Shown piece by piece: positions 9,213 through 17,357 of a stretch of DNA of 64,000 bases (its first letter is position 1; every line of letters begins with the position of its first letter). This DNA is from Chryseobacterium sp. SC28. Its GTDB lineage: Bacteria; Bacteroidota; Bacteroidia; Flavobacteriales; Weeksellaceae. Location of the stretch: contig NZ_QOVY01000002.1 in the NCBI RefSeq assembly GCF_003932955.1, forward strand, positions 1 to 64,000, given 5' to 3'. Made by a program: the position numbers and the translations under genes. The notes below the pieces were generated by a model. The model worked only from the letters and a program-made list of their open reading frames with translations. It did not search any database and had not been told where the DNA came from.

Positions 9213-10222
9213 TCTATGTTGTAATTGCTTTTCTTTGGGTTTCTATCTGCTTATATTTGATTATGGGGGGTGCCGATTTTGGAGTTGGCATCATAGAACT
9301 ATTCTCGAGAAAATCTTACCGGGAGCGTACAAAATCAATTATGCTCAAGTCGATTGCTCCGATATGGGAAGCCAACCATATGTGGCTGATAATTGCCATT
9401 GTAATACTGTTTGTTGGTTTCCCCACTATTTATGCTACTGTTTCCACCTATCTTCATATTCCTTTAGCCTTGATGCTGGTCGGAATTATTGCGCGCGGAA
9501 CAGCCTTTACATTTCGAAGTTACGATGCGGTGCAAGACGACTGGCAAAAACTTTATACTCAGATCTTTTATTATTCCAGTCTTTTGACTCCTTTTTTTCT
9601 GGGCGTCATTGGAGCTGCTACCATTTCCAGATCCATCAATCCTGATGCGAAAGATTTTTTGAGTTTGTACATTTTTAGCTGGCTCACCTGGTTTGGAGTT
9701 TGTGTCGGTCTTTTTACCGCAGCGCTCTGTGCCTACTTGGCTGCCATCTTTTCTCTTCATCAGGCCAGATTCAGTGATTCCTTACCGATTATGATACGTA
9801 AGACCGGCCAAACAGCTTTCTACGTGGTGATTACCGGCTTGCTGGTTTTTGTGAGCGCTTATTATTCCGATATTCCTTTGCTGAGTTGGATCTTTTCGAA
9901 AGCATTGGGAATCGTGGCAATCACATTAGCCACAGTCAGTTTGCTTTTTACAAATGATGCCATAAAAACACATAAATTTATTCTGGCTCGGTTCTTAGCG
10001 GGCTTTCAAATTGTAATGATTTTGGTTGCCGCAACCTATCAACACAATCCTGATGTTATCCTGTTTGCAAACGGCACTTCTCTCTCTCTTTTTGATGAAA
10101 GTGCTGCTCCCAATACCATTGAGATGTTGGGCTGGGCATTACTTTTGGGAAGTATTTTTATCCTGCCGTTTCTTTTCTATTTGATCATATCCTTCGAAAG
10201 GCAAAGCAAAACCAACCAATAG
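9209..10222 (+). CDS. cydB: Cytochrome bd ubiquinol oxidase subunit II
   Basis: This 337-aa membrane protein starts with the typical CydB segment holding MGGADFGVG and has WEANHMWLI, the usual subunit II marker, followed by about nine hydrophobic helices. It pairs with the CydA just upstream to form the bd oxidase, which gives respiration at low oxygen and resistance to some respiratory poisons. Start by ATGA coupling with cydA. No cydX or cydDC genes are visible. Confidence 0.94.
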   Translation: MIYVVIAFLWVSICLYLIMGGADFGVGIIELFSRKSYRERTKSIMLKSIAPIWEANHMWLIIAIVILFVGFPTIYATVSTYLHIPLALMLVGIIARGTAFTFRSYDAVQDDWQKLYTQIFYYSSLLTPFFLGVIGAATISRSINPDAKDFLSLYIFSWLTWFGVCVGLFTAALCAYLAAIFSLHQARFSDSLPIMIRKTGQTAFYVVITGLLVFVSAYYSDIPLLSWIFSKALGIVAITLATVSLLFTNDAIKTHKFILARFLAGFQIVMILVAATYQHNPDVILFANGTSLSLFDESAAPNTIEMLGWALLLGSIFILPFLFYLIISFERQSKTNQ

Positions 10223-10272
10223 GAGTACGAGGAATAAAAGAACTACATAATCGATATTTTCTATATTGGTCT

Positions 10273-10280
10273 TAATTTTG
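10273..10280 (+). promoter_or_regulatory. Bacteroidetes -7 element upstream of the DUF6646 gene
   Basis: TAATTTTG matches the TAnnTTTG -7 consensus exactly and lies 36 nt before the ATG at 10316. No good TTG -33 element is seen at the expected distance, so the call is tentative. Confidence 0.4.
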
Positions 10281-10315
10281 ATAGTAAAACAGTTAATAAT
10301 TTAAAATAAACTCTT

Positions 10316-10753
10316 ATGAAAAAACTACTGTTGACAATCGCACTATGTGCCGGAGTACTCTCGTATGCGCAGGCATGGACGGGAAAAGGGGACCAGAAGC
10401 TACAAGTCGGGCTGAGTGCATGGGGAAACGGAACCGGGATTACGGGAACGTACGATTATGGTTTATCCAAAATCGTCTCCTTGGGAGGAGGTGCCAACTT
10501 CTACTTTAGCGATTATAAGGACGACAATGAAGACAATAATTTCTTTATCTTTGGCCGGGTCAATTTTCATTTGCAAGATCCGCTGAGTCTTCCCAGCGAA
10601 TGGGATATTTATCCCGGTGTAGATCTTGGGCTGTTGGGTGAGGAGTTTGGGCTGGGCGTCCGTCTGGGCGTCCGATATTTCTTCAATGAAAATATTGGCG
10701 CTTACATCGAAGCCGGAAACAACGGAAGCATTGGTGTTTCTTTCAATTTTTGA
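10316..10753 (+). CDS. DUF6646-like small outer-membrane barrel protein
   Basis: This 145-aa protein has an N-terminal signal peptide (MKKLLLTIALCAGVLSYAQA). The remainder is short beta strands rich in Gly and aromatic residues, ending in GVSFNF, a terminal Phe typical of barrel proteins. The pattern resembles the Bacteroidetes DUF6646 family of small outer-membrane or surface proteins. Function is unknown. It has its own -7 element and a downstream terminator, so it is probably monocistronic. Confidence 0.6.
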   Translation: MKKLLLTIALCAGVLSYAQAWTGKGDQKLQVGLSAWGNGTGITGTYDYGLSKIVSLGGGANFYFSDYKDDNEDNNFFIFGRVNFHLQDPLSLPSEWDIYPGVDLGLLGEEFGLGVRLGVRYFFNENIGAYIEAGNNGSIGVSFNF

Positions 10754-10775
10754 TCGAATAATTCTAATCTATCAG

Positions 10776-10809
10776 AAGCAACTCAAAAAAAGGGTTGCTT
10801 TTTGTTTTT
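10776..10809 (+). terminator. Rho-independent terminator after the DUF6646 gene
   Basis: AAGCAAC (10776-10782) pairs with GTTGCTT (10794-10800) around an A-rich loop and is followed by a T-rich run. It ends the small barrel gene 23 nt upstream. Confidence 0.75.
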
Positions 10810-10980
10810 CATTTTGCAAACAAAGCCAAATGCCCGCCATCTCACGACTAAAAAATCCGTCCTTCTGTATTCTTACAGATAATCATCTGAATATTTGTCC
10901 TATTTTCCCAACAATAAAGGTCACTTCAGACGGGAACGCGCCAGATGAAATACATTGGTATAGTTTCTGACTAAAATGAT

Positions 10981-10988
10981 TACCTTTG
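10981..10988 (+). promoter_or_regulatory. -7 promoter element of rseP
   Basis: TACCTTTG is an exact TAnnTTTG match 26 nt before the rseP ATG. The nearest TTG (10955-10957) is 23 nt upstream, slightly longer than the usual 19-20 nt spacing. Confidence 0.5.
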
Positions 10989-11014
10989 ACAACTTATAAA
11001 TCTAACCTTAGTCA

Positions 11015-12496
11015 ATGACACTTACTCAAATATTCCAATTCATATTAAGTATATCTATACTCGTAACCCTGCACGAAATCGGTCATTTTTTACCCGCCCG
11101 ATGGTTCAAAACCAGAGTAGAAAAATTCTTTTTGTTTTTCGATATTGGTTTTTCGCTTTTTGCTATGAAAAAGATCAACGGAAAATGGGAGTATAAATTC
11201 CTTTCCAAAAACCAGCCTACCGAAGAAGAAGTCATCGTAGACGGAAAAAAAGTAGTACGGCCCATAGATATTTCCAAACTGCCCGACAACGACTGGCGAA
11301 AACACGGCGGCGTGAAATACGGCCTCGGATGGTTGCCACTCGGTGGATATGTGAAAATCGCCGGAATGGTGGACGAAAGTATGGATATCGAGCAATTAAA
11401 AAAACCCGCAGAACCTTGGGAATTCCGGAGCAAACCGGCGTGGCAGCGGTTGATTATTATGATGGGCGGCGTGACGGTCAATTTCTTTTTGGCCTGGGCC
11501 ATCTACTCCTCTCTTTCTTATTTCAAGGGCGAAACCTTCCACGACAATTCGAAATTCGAAAACGGCATCGCAGTTTCTGACGCAGGAAAAAAGATGGGCT
11601 TACAAACCGGAGATAAAATCCTGGCCATAGACGGAAAACCCGCGGAAAGAATGGAAACGGCCAGCATCAATATGCTCTTTGCAGATAATGTAACTGTTCT
11701 GCGAGGGGGCAAGGAAGTCACTTTCCCTGTCAACGAAGATGGCGTTGCCGAAGTTTTGCACGCCAATGAGGCTAAATTATATTTTATGAACCGCTTCCCC
11801 GCTGTGGTAGACAGTTTGGTGCCCAATAAGCCCGCCATCAAAGCCGGATTGAAAAAAGGAGACCGCATCGTTGCCATCAACGGCCAGGAAACCCCGTTTT
11901 ACGATCAGGTGGGAGAGATTCTTAAAGCCAATAAAGCCGGCAGAGTGCGCTTGGATGTTATCCGAAACGGCAAGCCCATAACGATCACTTCCGAGGTAGA
12001 TCAGGAAGGGAAAATTGGTTTCGGCTTTGATATGACCGAGGCTCAAAAGTCGCTGGATAAAAGTAAAACCGTAAAAAAATACAGTTTTGCAGAGGCTGTT
12101 CCGAGAGGTTTTACACGCACCATTGATGTCTTGACGATGCAGATCAAACAGTTTAAAATCATCTTCAACACCAAAACCCAAGGCTACAAAAAAGTGGGCG
12201 GCCCCATTGCCATCATCAAACAAATGCCCGAAACCATCAATTGGGAATTTTTCTGGAGTTTTACCGCGATGTTCTCCGTTTGGCTGGCATTTCTTAATTT
12301 GATTCCGATTCCCGGATTAGACGGCGGCCACGTGATGTTTACCTTGTGGGAAATCTTTACCGGCAAGCCCGTTCCCCAAAAAGTTTTGGAAAACGCACAA
12401 ATGGTGGGCGTGATTTTCTTACTGGGATTGATGCTGTTAATATTTGGAAATGATATTGTTAAATGGATAGCGGAGGCTTTCGCGCAAAAAAGTTGA
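11015..12496 (+). CDS. rseP: RIP metalloprotease RseP (site-2 protease)
   Basis: This membrane zinc protease cuts anti-sigma factors and signal-peptide remnants within the membrane. The 493-aa protein has the zinc motif HEIGH at residues 20-24 in the first helix, two PDZ-like regions in the middle, and the second active-site motif LDGGH in the C-terminal helices (NLIPIPGLDGGH). It is longer than E. coli RseP owing to an inserted stretch after the first helix, common in Bacteroidetes. It ends about 75 nt before tRNA-Asn. Confidence 0.92.
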   Translation: MTLTQIFQFILSISILVTLHEIGHFLPARWFKTRVEKFFLFFDIGFSLFAMKKINGKWEYKFLSKNQPTEEEVIVDGKKVVRPIDISKLPDNDWRKHGGVKYGLGWLPLGGYVKIAGMVDESMDIEQLKKPAEPWEFRSKPAWQRLIIMMGGVTVNFFLAWAIYSSLSYFKGETFHDNSKFENGIAVSDAGKKMGLQTGDKILAIDGKPAERMETASINMLFADNVTVLRGGKEVTFPVNEDGVAEVLHANEAKLYFMNRFPAVVDSLVPNKPAIKAGLKKGDRIVAINGQETPFYDQVGEILKANKAGRVRLDVIRNGKPITITSEVDQEGKIGFGFDMTEAQKSLDKSKTVKKYSFAEAVPRGFTRTIDVLTMQIKQFKIIFNTKTQGYKKVGGPIAIIKQMPETINWEFFWSFTAMFSVWLAFLNLIPIPGLDGGHVMFTLWEIFTGKPVPQKVLENAQMVGVIFLLGLMLLIFGNDIVKWIAEAFAQKS

Positions 12497-12515
12497 CACA
12501 AGGATCGAAAAAAGT

Positions 12516-12546
12516 TTTGCGATTTTTAAAAAAGTTTCTATATTTG
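12516..12546 (+). promoter_or_regulatory. Promoter of tRNA-Asn
   Basis: TTTG (12516-12519) and TATATTTG (12539-12546) are separated by 19 nt, matching the Bacteroidetes sigma consensus at both elements and in spacing. Transcription would start about 20 nt before the tRNA. Confidence 0.75.
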
Positions 12547-12572
12547 CAAACGCTTACAGCAAAAGGAAATAT

Positions 12573-12646
12573 TCCTCTTTAGCTCAGTCGGTTAGAGCAT
12601 CTGACTGTTAATCAGAGGGTCGCTGGTTCGAGCCCAGCAAGAGGAG
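12573..12646 (+). tRNA. tRNA-Asn (anticodon GTT)
   Basis: The 74-nt cloverleaf can be folded by hand. The acceptor TCCTCTT pairs with AAGAGGA, the D stem is GCTC/GAGC, the anticodon stem is TCTGA/TCAGA with loop CTGTTAA (anticodon GTT at 12607-12609), and the T stem is GCTGG/CCAGC with TTCGAGC. The discriminator is G and CCA is not encoded. The 3' part from 12603 is the left attachment repeat of the mobile element, so the present gene combines a chromosomal 5' half with an element-supplied 3' half. Confidence 0.95.
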
Positions 12647-12647
12647 C
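12603..12647 (+). repeat. Left attachment repeat (attL core), 45 bp
   Basis: This covers the tRNA-Asn 3' part from the end of the anticodon stem to one base past the discriminator. It is identical over 45 bp to 58022-58066. The intact tRNA at this side means that the insertion restored the gene. Confidence 0.93.
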
Positions 12648-12657
12648 GCTGAAAATG

Positions 12658-12690
12658 AGACACTTACAGAAATGTGAGTGTCTTTTTTTA
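12658..12690 (+). terminator. Terminator after tRNA-Asn, element-side copy
   Basis: An 11-bp stem capped by GAAA (AGACACT...AGTGTCT with ACA-GAAA-TGT at the tip) is followed by seven Ts. It ends tRNA-Asn transcription inside the element. The apical ACAGAAATGT is shared with the terminator at 58067, on the chromosomal side of the right repeat. Confidence 0.8.
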
Positions 12691-12697
12691 TATTTGT

Positions 12698-12716
12698 CAC
12701 GAACATTTCACGAACA
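12698..12716 (+). repeat. Left-end CACGAACA repeat (candidate integrase arm site)
   Basis: A 19-bp sequence made of two CACGAACA units 11 bp apart lies 51 bp inside the left att repeat. The same 19 bp occur in the same orientation at 57879-57897 near the right end. Position at both ends suggests arm-type sites for the recombinase or its excision factor. Confidence 0.6.
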
Positions 12717-12770
12717 AAAGTATTTTATTTTAATGCTATTTTTGTGTAAGAATATTTTAGTACGTTATCT

Positions 12771-13706
12771 ATGACTGACTTCTATATCGCAACATATATT
12801 CTAATGGTAACCTTTACAATCCTTGTCCCCTTCTATCTTGCAGGGCGGCTTTGGTTTGCGTTCAGTCCGTTTGCGATAAACTATTACTCCAAGGAAAGGG
12901 CAAACTGGTATAACGACTGGAACACCCAGCGGTTTTTAATCGTTTTGAATTTATTTTTGGTTTCATTGTCGCTTTCCTTTTTCTGGGGCGGGAAAATACT
13001 GGAAGATATCCATGCCGAGAAGATCGACTTTACCCAAATCCTATTCTATATCATTCTTCAAATTCTTGCCGTAATACTGTTCGAGGTAAAAATGGAACAC
13101 CCATTTAAGCCAATTCAGGCATTCAAAAAATTCAAGAAAAACAGTTATAGCGAAAGGTTTGAGTTCCGAGAAAAGCAAGACGCGGCAGATAAAATAGAAC
13201 ACCATTCCAATGAGCTAAAAAGAGAATTTTTGAAAGTTGGCACTAAGATTTCAAACGAATTAAATAATCAACAAATCATTTTATCTGAAACCAACGAACT
13301 CGCAAAACACAACAATAATATCCTACAGGAATCCGATTTTGCTTTTGAAATAAAAAAGAATCCGAATATGGTCATTGATGACATTTTGCGGGATTATTTT
13401 ATTTCTAAAGATTCCGAGAGGGTTTTATCGGACTTTTTACTGCGGAAGAAAAACTCTGGAAAGATTCTGTTTACAAAGCCTGCAAGGAACGGCGTGAGCG
13501 TACAGCCTATTTTGGACTTTTTCTCGACCTTTACTAATGTTATGGAAAGTTGTAAATCCGGCACAATAACCCAAGCCGAAACCTGCAAAATTATCAACGC
13601 CGTCACCTCGGCAAAAGACAGGCTCGGAAATATCGCAGAAGAGCCAATAAACAGCAAGAACCTCTCAAAATATCTTTCCAACAGCGATGTTCAGGATGAT
13701 ATATAG
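12771..13706 (+). CDS. Hypothetical membrane protein of the IME
   Basis: This 311-aa protein is not assigned to a family. The first third has about three hydrophobic helices (near residues 7-28, 50-72 and 85-105), so it should sit in the inner membrane. The rest is a hydrophilic, Lys/Glu-rich cytoplasmic part with a likely helical segment (about 130-190). It is the first gene inside the left end and is followed by a short terminator hairpin, so it is probably transcribed alone. Its place beside the attachment site suggests a role in element maintenance, entry control or exclusion, but that is speculation. Confidence 0.55.
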   Translation: MTDFYIATYILMVTFTILVPFYLAGRLWFAFSPFAINYYSKERANWYNDWNTQRFLIVLNLFLVSLSLSFFWGGKILEDIHAEKIDFTQILFYIILQILAVILFEVKMEHPFKPIQAFKKFKKNSYSERFEFREKQDAADKIEHHSNELKREFLKVGTKISNELNNQQIILSETNELAKHNNNILQESDFAFEIKKNPNMVIDDILRDYFISKDSERVLSDFLLRKKNSGKILFTKPARNGVSVQPILDFFSTFTNVMESCKSGTITQAETCKIINAVTSAKDRLGNIAEEPINSKNLSKYLSNSDVQDDI

Positions 13707-13768
13707 TCTAAAATCCAAAAACATTTTCTCTTTAAAAATCATATTTGTCTGATAACCAGAATTATAAA

Positions 13769-13788
13769 GGCGACAGTTAGTCGCTTTT
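13769..13788 (+). terminator. Small hairpin after the membrane-protein gene
   Basis: GCGAC (13770-13774) pairs with GTCGC (13780-13784) over a 5-nt loop and is followed by TTTT. It lies 63 nt after the 12771 gene. Confidence 0.5.
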
Positions 13789-13789
13789 A

Positions 13790-13810
13790 ATGGTTTATTG
13801 ACTAAACCAT
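13790..13810. promoter_or_regulatory. Inverted repeat upstream of the HTH gene
   Basis: ATGGTTTA and TAAACCAT form a perfect 8-bp inverted repeat with a 5-nt spacer, about 130 nt before the excisionase-like gene. It could be an operator for the HTH protein or an mRNA hairpin. A further GC-rich segment with repeated GTCGCTTTTA/GGCGGC lies at 13878-13895. Confidence 0.4.
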
Positions 13811-13937
13811 TATCAAACAAAACCTCCTATTGAACGCACATTTCTTTAGGTTGTTTTATTTTACAAAAAACTTTTTAAGTCGCTTTTAGGCGGCTATTTC
13901 TTTGGGAAATATCTTGGCCTCAACAAAATTCAACGAA

Positions 13938-14279
13938 ATGAAAGACCAAGAAAGACTAGCTGCGCTAGAAAGCCAAATGTCCACTTTGGTAAACTCGCAA
14001 AAAGAGTTTACCTCCAAGGCGCTACAGATGCTCGCCCTCGGAACCAAGAAGATCTATTCCAAGGAAGAGGCCGCGCTGTTCCTCAACCTGGATCCGGACT
14101 ATCTCTACCAACTCAAACACCACGGCAAACTGAAGGCCTACAAAAAGAAGGGGCAAAAGAAAATCTACTTTCGCAAAGAAGACCTGGAAGCTTATCTTCT
14201 GGGGGATAATGTGGAGGAAATACAAAATGATGACTACGATGCATTCGAGCAGGAAATTCTGGAGAGATGGAAGAAATAA
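13938..14279 (+). CDS. Excisionase-like helix-turn-helix protein
   Basis: This small DNA-binding protein has a C-terminal MerR/excisionase-type winged HTH. Its markers are KIYSKEEAALFLNLDP, then YLYQLKHHGKLKAYKKKG and KIYFRKEDLEAYL, the usual HTH_17 pattern. An in-frame TTG at 13902 would add 12 residues. I prefer the ATG at 13938 (113 aa). In Bacteroidetes IMEs this type of gene lies just upstream of the VapE/primase genes and acts in excision or as a regulator. It overlaps the VapE gene by 13 nt, so the two are translationally coupled. Confidence 0.8.
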   Translation: MKDQERLAALESQMSTLVNSQKEFTSKALQMLALGTKKIYSKEEAALFLNLDPDYLYQLKHHGKLKAYKKKGQKKIYFRKEDLEAYLLGDNVEEIQNDDYDAFEQEILERWKK

Positions 14280-15454
14280 CCAACAAGCCGGCTGACGAGC
14301 AAAAAATCCCAGTACTCTACCAAACCGCTTCCGAGACCACTACCATTTTCGATATGGTGATGAAGTATCTTGAAAGCAAGTATGACCTTCGCTTTAACGC
14401 CATCGCCCTGGAGATAGAAATATCGCTCAAGGGAAAGGATGACTGGACAGAGCTAAACATCAACTCCCTTCTGATAGAACTCGTACAGGCCGGGATGCAG
14501 ATCACCATGCAGAAGCTGGAGATTCTCGTCCGGAGCCACCTGATAAAGAGATACAACCCGATAGCGGAATACTTTATAAAACTCGCGGGCTGGGACGGCG
14601 AAGACCATATCCGGAAGCTGGCGGGATTTGTTCGGACCAACGACAGCGAAGCGTTCCGCTACCATCTCGAGAAGTGGCTGACCCGCGCCGTGCTTTGCGC
14701 ATTGAAGAAAGACTATGTCAACAAGCAGTGCCTCGTGCTGGCAAGCTCCAAACAGAACACGGGCAAAACCACATTCCTGCGGTTCCTCATCCCGGACGGG
14801 CTCAGGGATTATTATTCCGAAAATGTCACAGTGGACAAGGACGGCATCATTGCCATCTGCAAAAATTTCATCCTCAATGCGGACGAGCTGGCCGTGCTGT
14901 CCAAATCGGATGTCAACACCCTGAAATCCTTCATCTCGATGGGCGGCGCAAAAGTAAGGGTGCCTTACGGACGGAGGCCGGAGAACATGGATAGGATATG
15001 TTCCTTTGTTGCTTCCACCAACAGAACAGATTTCCTTACCGACGAGACAGGAAGCGTAAGGTGGCTGGTTTTCGAAGTTTTCAGCATTGATTTCGCCTAT
15101 GTGGAGGAAATAGACATAGACAAGGTATGGGCGCAGGCGTACCACAATGCTTTTGAAAGAAAAAATTACCAACCGGAAATGACGCTCTCGGACATAGAGG
15201 CTAATGAGCTGAGGAACGAGCAGTTTTCCCAGCTTTCACTTGAGCAGGAAATCGTTTCCGCACACTTCGAGAAATCGAAGGACATCAAGGATTTTCTTAC
15301 GGCGACGGACATCGTTGTGGCAATGAACAACGCCCTGAATTTAAGATTGAACAACATCAAGGTCGGAAAGGCGCTCACCAGGCTCAAGTATGAAAGAATC
15401 AAGCATCCGAAACTGCAGGTTTACGGGTACCTGATCCGAAGAAAGATTGACTGA
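14267..15454 (+). CDS. VapE/VirE-family P-loop ATPase (replication helper)
   Basis: This 395-aa protein has the virulence-associated E domain. A Walker A-like segment SSKQNTGKTTF lies near residues 160-170, a Walker B-like ILNADELA near 205, and an arginine-rich segment PYGRRPEN, with ASTNRTDFL, as in SF3-like helicases. The N-terminal 100 residues hold the usual VapE leader (AEYFIKLAGWDGEDHI). Such proteins act with a primase in element replication after excision. The TOPRIM primase follows after a 271-nt gap rich in GGTA/TACC motifs. The Walker A first Gly is replaced by Ser, which some VapE proteins tolerate. Confidence 0.85.
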   Translation: MEEITNKPADEQKIPVLYQTASETTTIFDMVMKYLESKYDLRFNAIALEIEISLKGKDDWTELNINSLLIELVQAGMQITMQKLEILVRSHLIKRYNPIAEYFIKLAGWDGEDHIRKLAGFVRTNDSEAFRYHLEKWLTRAVLCALKKDYVNKQCLVLASSKQNTGKTTFLRFLIPDGLRDYYSENVTVDKDGIIAICKNFILNADELAVLSKSDVNTLKSFISMGGAKVRVPYGRRPENMDRICSFVASTNRTDFLTDETGSVRWLVFEVFSIDFAYVEEIDIDKVWAQAYHNAFERKNYQPEMTLSDIEANELRNEQFSQLSLEQEIVSAHFEKSKDIKDFLTATDIVVAMNNALNLRLNNIKVGKALTRLKYERIKHPKLQVYGYLIRRKID

Positions 15455-15486
15455 AAGAAAGTTTAAATCCTTGACATTCAATTTAT

Positions 15487-15670
15487 CCTACCTACTTACC
15501 TAAGTGGACTTACAGAACTCATTTTCAAATTTTTATGAAGGTAATAAAATAGATAAGACTTTACCTAAACTACCATAGTTAAAGAAGGGGTCCAATTAAC
15601 AGGTAACAATAAGGTAAGTCATAAAATGATATAACGAACTGATATTCAATGTATAGGTAGGCAGGTATGG
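15487..15670. repeat. GGTAAG/CTTACC iteron-like cluster
   Basis: The gap between vapE and the primase holds at least seven copies of TACCTA/GGTAAG-type hexamers in both orientations. They include CCTACCTACTTACCTAAG (15490-15504 core), TTTACCTAAAC (15560-15570), AGGTAAC (15601), AAGGTAAGTC (15611-15620) and TAGGTAGGCAGGTATGG (15654-15670). The clustering between two replication genes suggests an origin or regulator-binding array. Confidence 0.5.
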
Positions 15671-15725
15671 AAAAACGGTAAAAATATAACTGGATATAAA
15701 GAAATAAATTTTAAAAACACAAAAG

Positions 15726-16643
15726 ATGAACTGCAAACAAGCGAACGAGAATATCAGCATCAAAGAAGTAATGGAAAGTTTTTCTCTATTCCCAAGCAAA
15801 GAACATCCGAAAACAGCCTATTATTATGCTATCAATCGACAAGAACGAACGCCAAGTTTATTAGTGAATTATGTGAAAAATATTGCCTTTGATTTTGGCA
15901 CTGGAAAACAATACGATGTCGTGTCGATAGTTCAGGAGCTCAAACAATGCACTGTATCCGATGCTCTTGAATATCTTTCTCGTTTCGATTTTTCTTATAA
16001 AAAGCCGAGTGTGACGGAAGCAATTACTGCTGAAAATACAAATCAAATTCTCGAAGTAAAGGAAGTTATTCACCCGGCATTGTTAGACTATTTGAAATCA
16101 AGAAAACTCGAGTCACAAAAATCGGAATTGAGCGAAGTCCACTACCGGATTAACGACAAAAGATATTTCGGGCTCGGTTTTAAAAACGATTCGGGAGGCT
16201 ACGAAATCCGCAGCAGTTTTTCCAAAATCTGTCTTGGAAAAAAGGATATCACCACGATAAAAAATAATTCTGCAAACCTCAAGGTTTTCGAGGGATTTAC
16301 CGACTACCTCTCCCTTAAAATTTTAGAACCGGAAAAGACACCTTCCGACTATCTAATTCTGAACTCTGTCGCCATGGTTCACAAGACATCCGGGCTTTTT
16401 GGAAATTATAAATCTGTCGAAATGTACTTGGATAACGACCGCGCCGGCGAACAGTGCAGGGATTCAATTTTGAAAATATTCCCGGAGGCAGATGACCGGT
16501 CGAATGAATATTTCCCTCATCAAGATCTGAATGATTTCCTGATATCACAGGAAGAAAAGACACTTGAAAATAAGCTTGAAAAAAATCAAACAGCCATCCA
16601 CGAGTCCGAGGAAAACCGGAATATTTACAGGAGAAAAAGATGA
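15726..16643 (+). CDS. TOPRIM-domain primase-like protein
   Basis: This 305-aa protein resembles the short primases of Bacteroidetes mobilizable elements. Residues 1-100 keep the fold of the CHC2 zinc finger region (SIKEVMESFSLFPSKE, RTPSLLVNY, AFDFGTGKQYDVV) but without the canonical Cys/His cluster. The TOPRIM core follows with FEGFTDYLS (about 195-203) and the acidic MYLDNDRAGEQC (about 238-249), and ends in a basic tail. It probably primes replication of the excised element with VapE. The missing zinc ligands are odd but shared by many IME primases. Confidence 0.82.
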   Translation: MNCKQANENISIKEVMESFSLFPSKEHPKTAYYYAINRQERTPSLLVNYVKNIAFDFGTGKQYDVVSIVQELKQCTVSDALEYLSRFDFSYKKPSVTEAITAENTNQILEVKEVIHPALLDYLKSRKLESQKSELSEVHYRINDKRYFGLGFKNDSGGYEIRSSFSKICLGKKDITTIKNNSANLKVFEGFTDYLSLKILEPEKTPSDYLILNSVAMVHKTSGLFGNYKSVEMYLDNDRAGEQCRDSILKIFPEADDRSNEYFPHQDLNDFLISQEEKTLENKLEKNQTAIHESEENRNIYRRKR

Positions 16644-16734
16644 AGATTTATACAAGCCGGGCTGCGCAAAATAAGCACAGGTGGAATGCTCTAAAAAGGC
16701 TGGGTAAAAACTTGCCATGTGTCTAGTGCAAAAA

Positions 16735-16815
16735 GTACCCAATGTTTACAACAAGCGTGGGGCTTGTCGTAAAAATCGGGCTTTTTGGTTTCCTCCTGTC
16801 GTCGGAAACACTTGT
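16735..16815. other. Candidate oriT upstream of mobC
   Basis: The 237-nt gap between the primase and mobC has two inverted repeats: ACAAGC/GCTTGT (16751-16756, 16762-16767, 5-nt loop) and GTTTCC/GGAAAC (16788-16793, 16804-16809, 10-nt loop), separated by AAAAATCGGGCTTTTT. Position immediately before mobC and the relaxase gene is where origins of transfer normally lie. The nic site is not identified. Confidence 0.5.
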
Positions 16816-16880
16816 TTGGAAATGGAATTCAAGCCAGTAATTTATAATCATAAAAAAATTAAACACAAAATAAACACAAG

Positions 16881-17357
16881 ATGAAAAATGACTTTTTAAA
16901 ACAGTTTGTCAGGCAGATTTCCGAGCAGCAAATTGCAAAGGTTGCAGAAGAAAAAAGAAAGAACCGGTTCCGAGAAATTGGTCGAAAGGGAGGTTTGAAA
17001 AAGAAGACGGCGAACCAATTTTCGAAGGTAGTCTCAGTTCGTTTTACCGAAAAGGAGTTTGAGAAAATTCAAAAGGAGGCTGACTTCTACAAACTCAAAA
17101 TATCAAAATATTTAAGACTGGTTTCAACCGAAAAAGAACTCAAAATAAACGAGTTTCAAACCGACGCGGTTCTGTTGAATTACGGCAACAATTTTATAAG
17201 GATATCCAATCTGCTCCGGAACAGAGAATGGAATGAGTTTGAAAACAAGAAAGAGATCCTTGAGGAAATTCAAACCACAACGAGGTTGATCCGGGAATAC
17301 CTCTACCAACAAATCATCAAGCATGAACAATTCGGCAACGACGAGGAGGATCAGTAA
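16881..17357 (+). CDS. mobC: MobC-like relaxosome accessory protein
   Basis: This 158-aa basic protein helps the relaxase bind oriT. The N-terminal part is Lys/Arg-rich (REIGRKGGLKKKTANQF), the middle has a ribbon-helix-helix-like stretch (VVSVRFTEKEFEKIQKEAD and KISKYLRLV), and the C-terminal half is a helical oligomerisation region. This matches the Bacteroidetes MobC/BmgB family. It overlaps the relaxase gene by 35 nt, giving translational coupling. Confidence 0.85.
   Translation: MKNDFLKQFVRQISEQQIAKVAEEKRKNRFREIGRKGGLKKKTANQFSKVVSVRFTEKEFEKIQKEADFYKLKISKYLRLVSTEKELKINEFQTDAVLLNYGNNFIRISNLLRNREWNEFENKKEILEEIQTTTRLIREYLYQQIIKHEQFGNDEEDQ

Noticed and set aside
9464-9760. Minus-strand open frame inside cydB
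   Set aside because: It is a shadow of cydB with no recognisable protein pattern; the same applies to most opposite-strand frames in the window.
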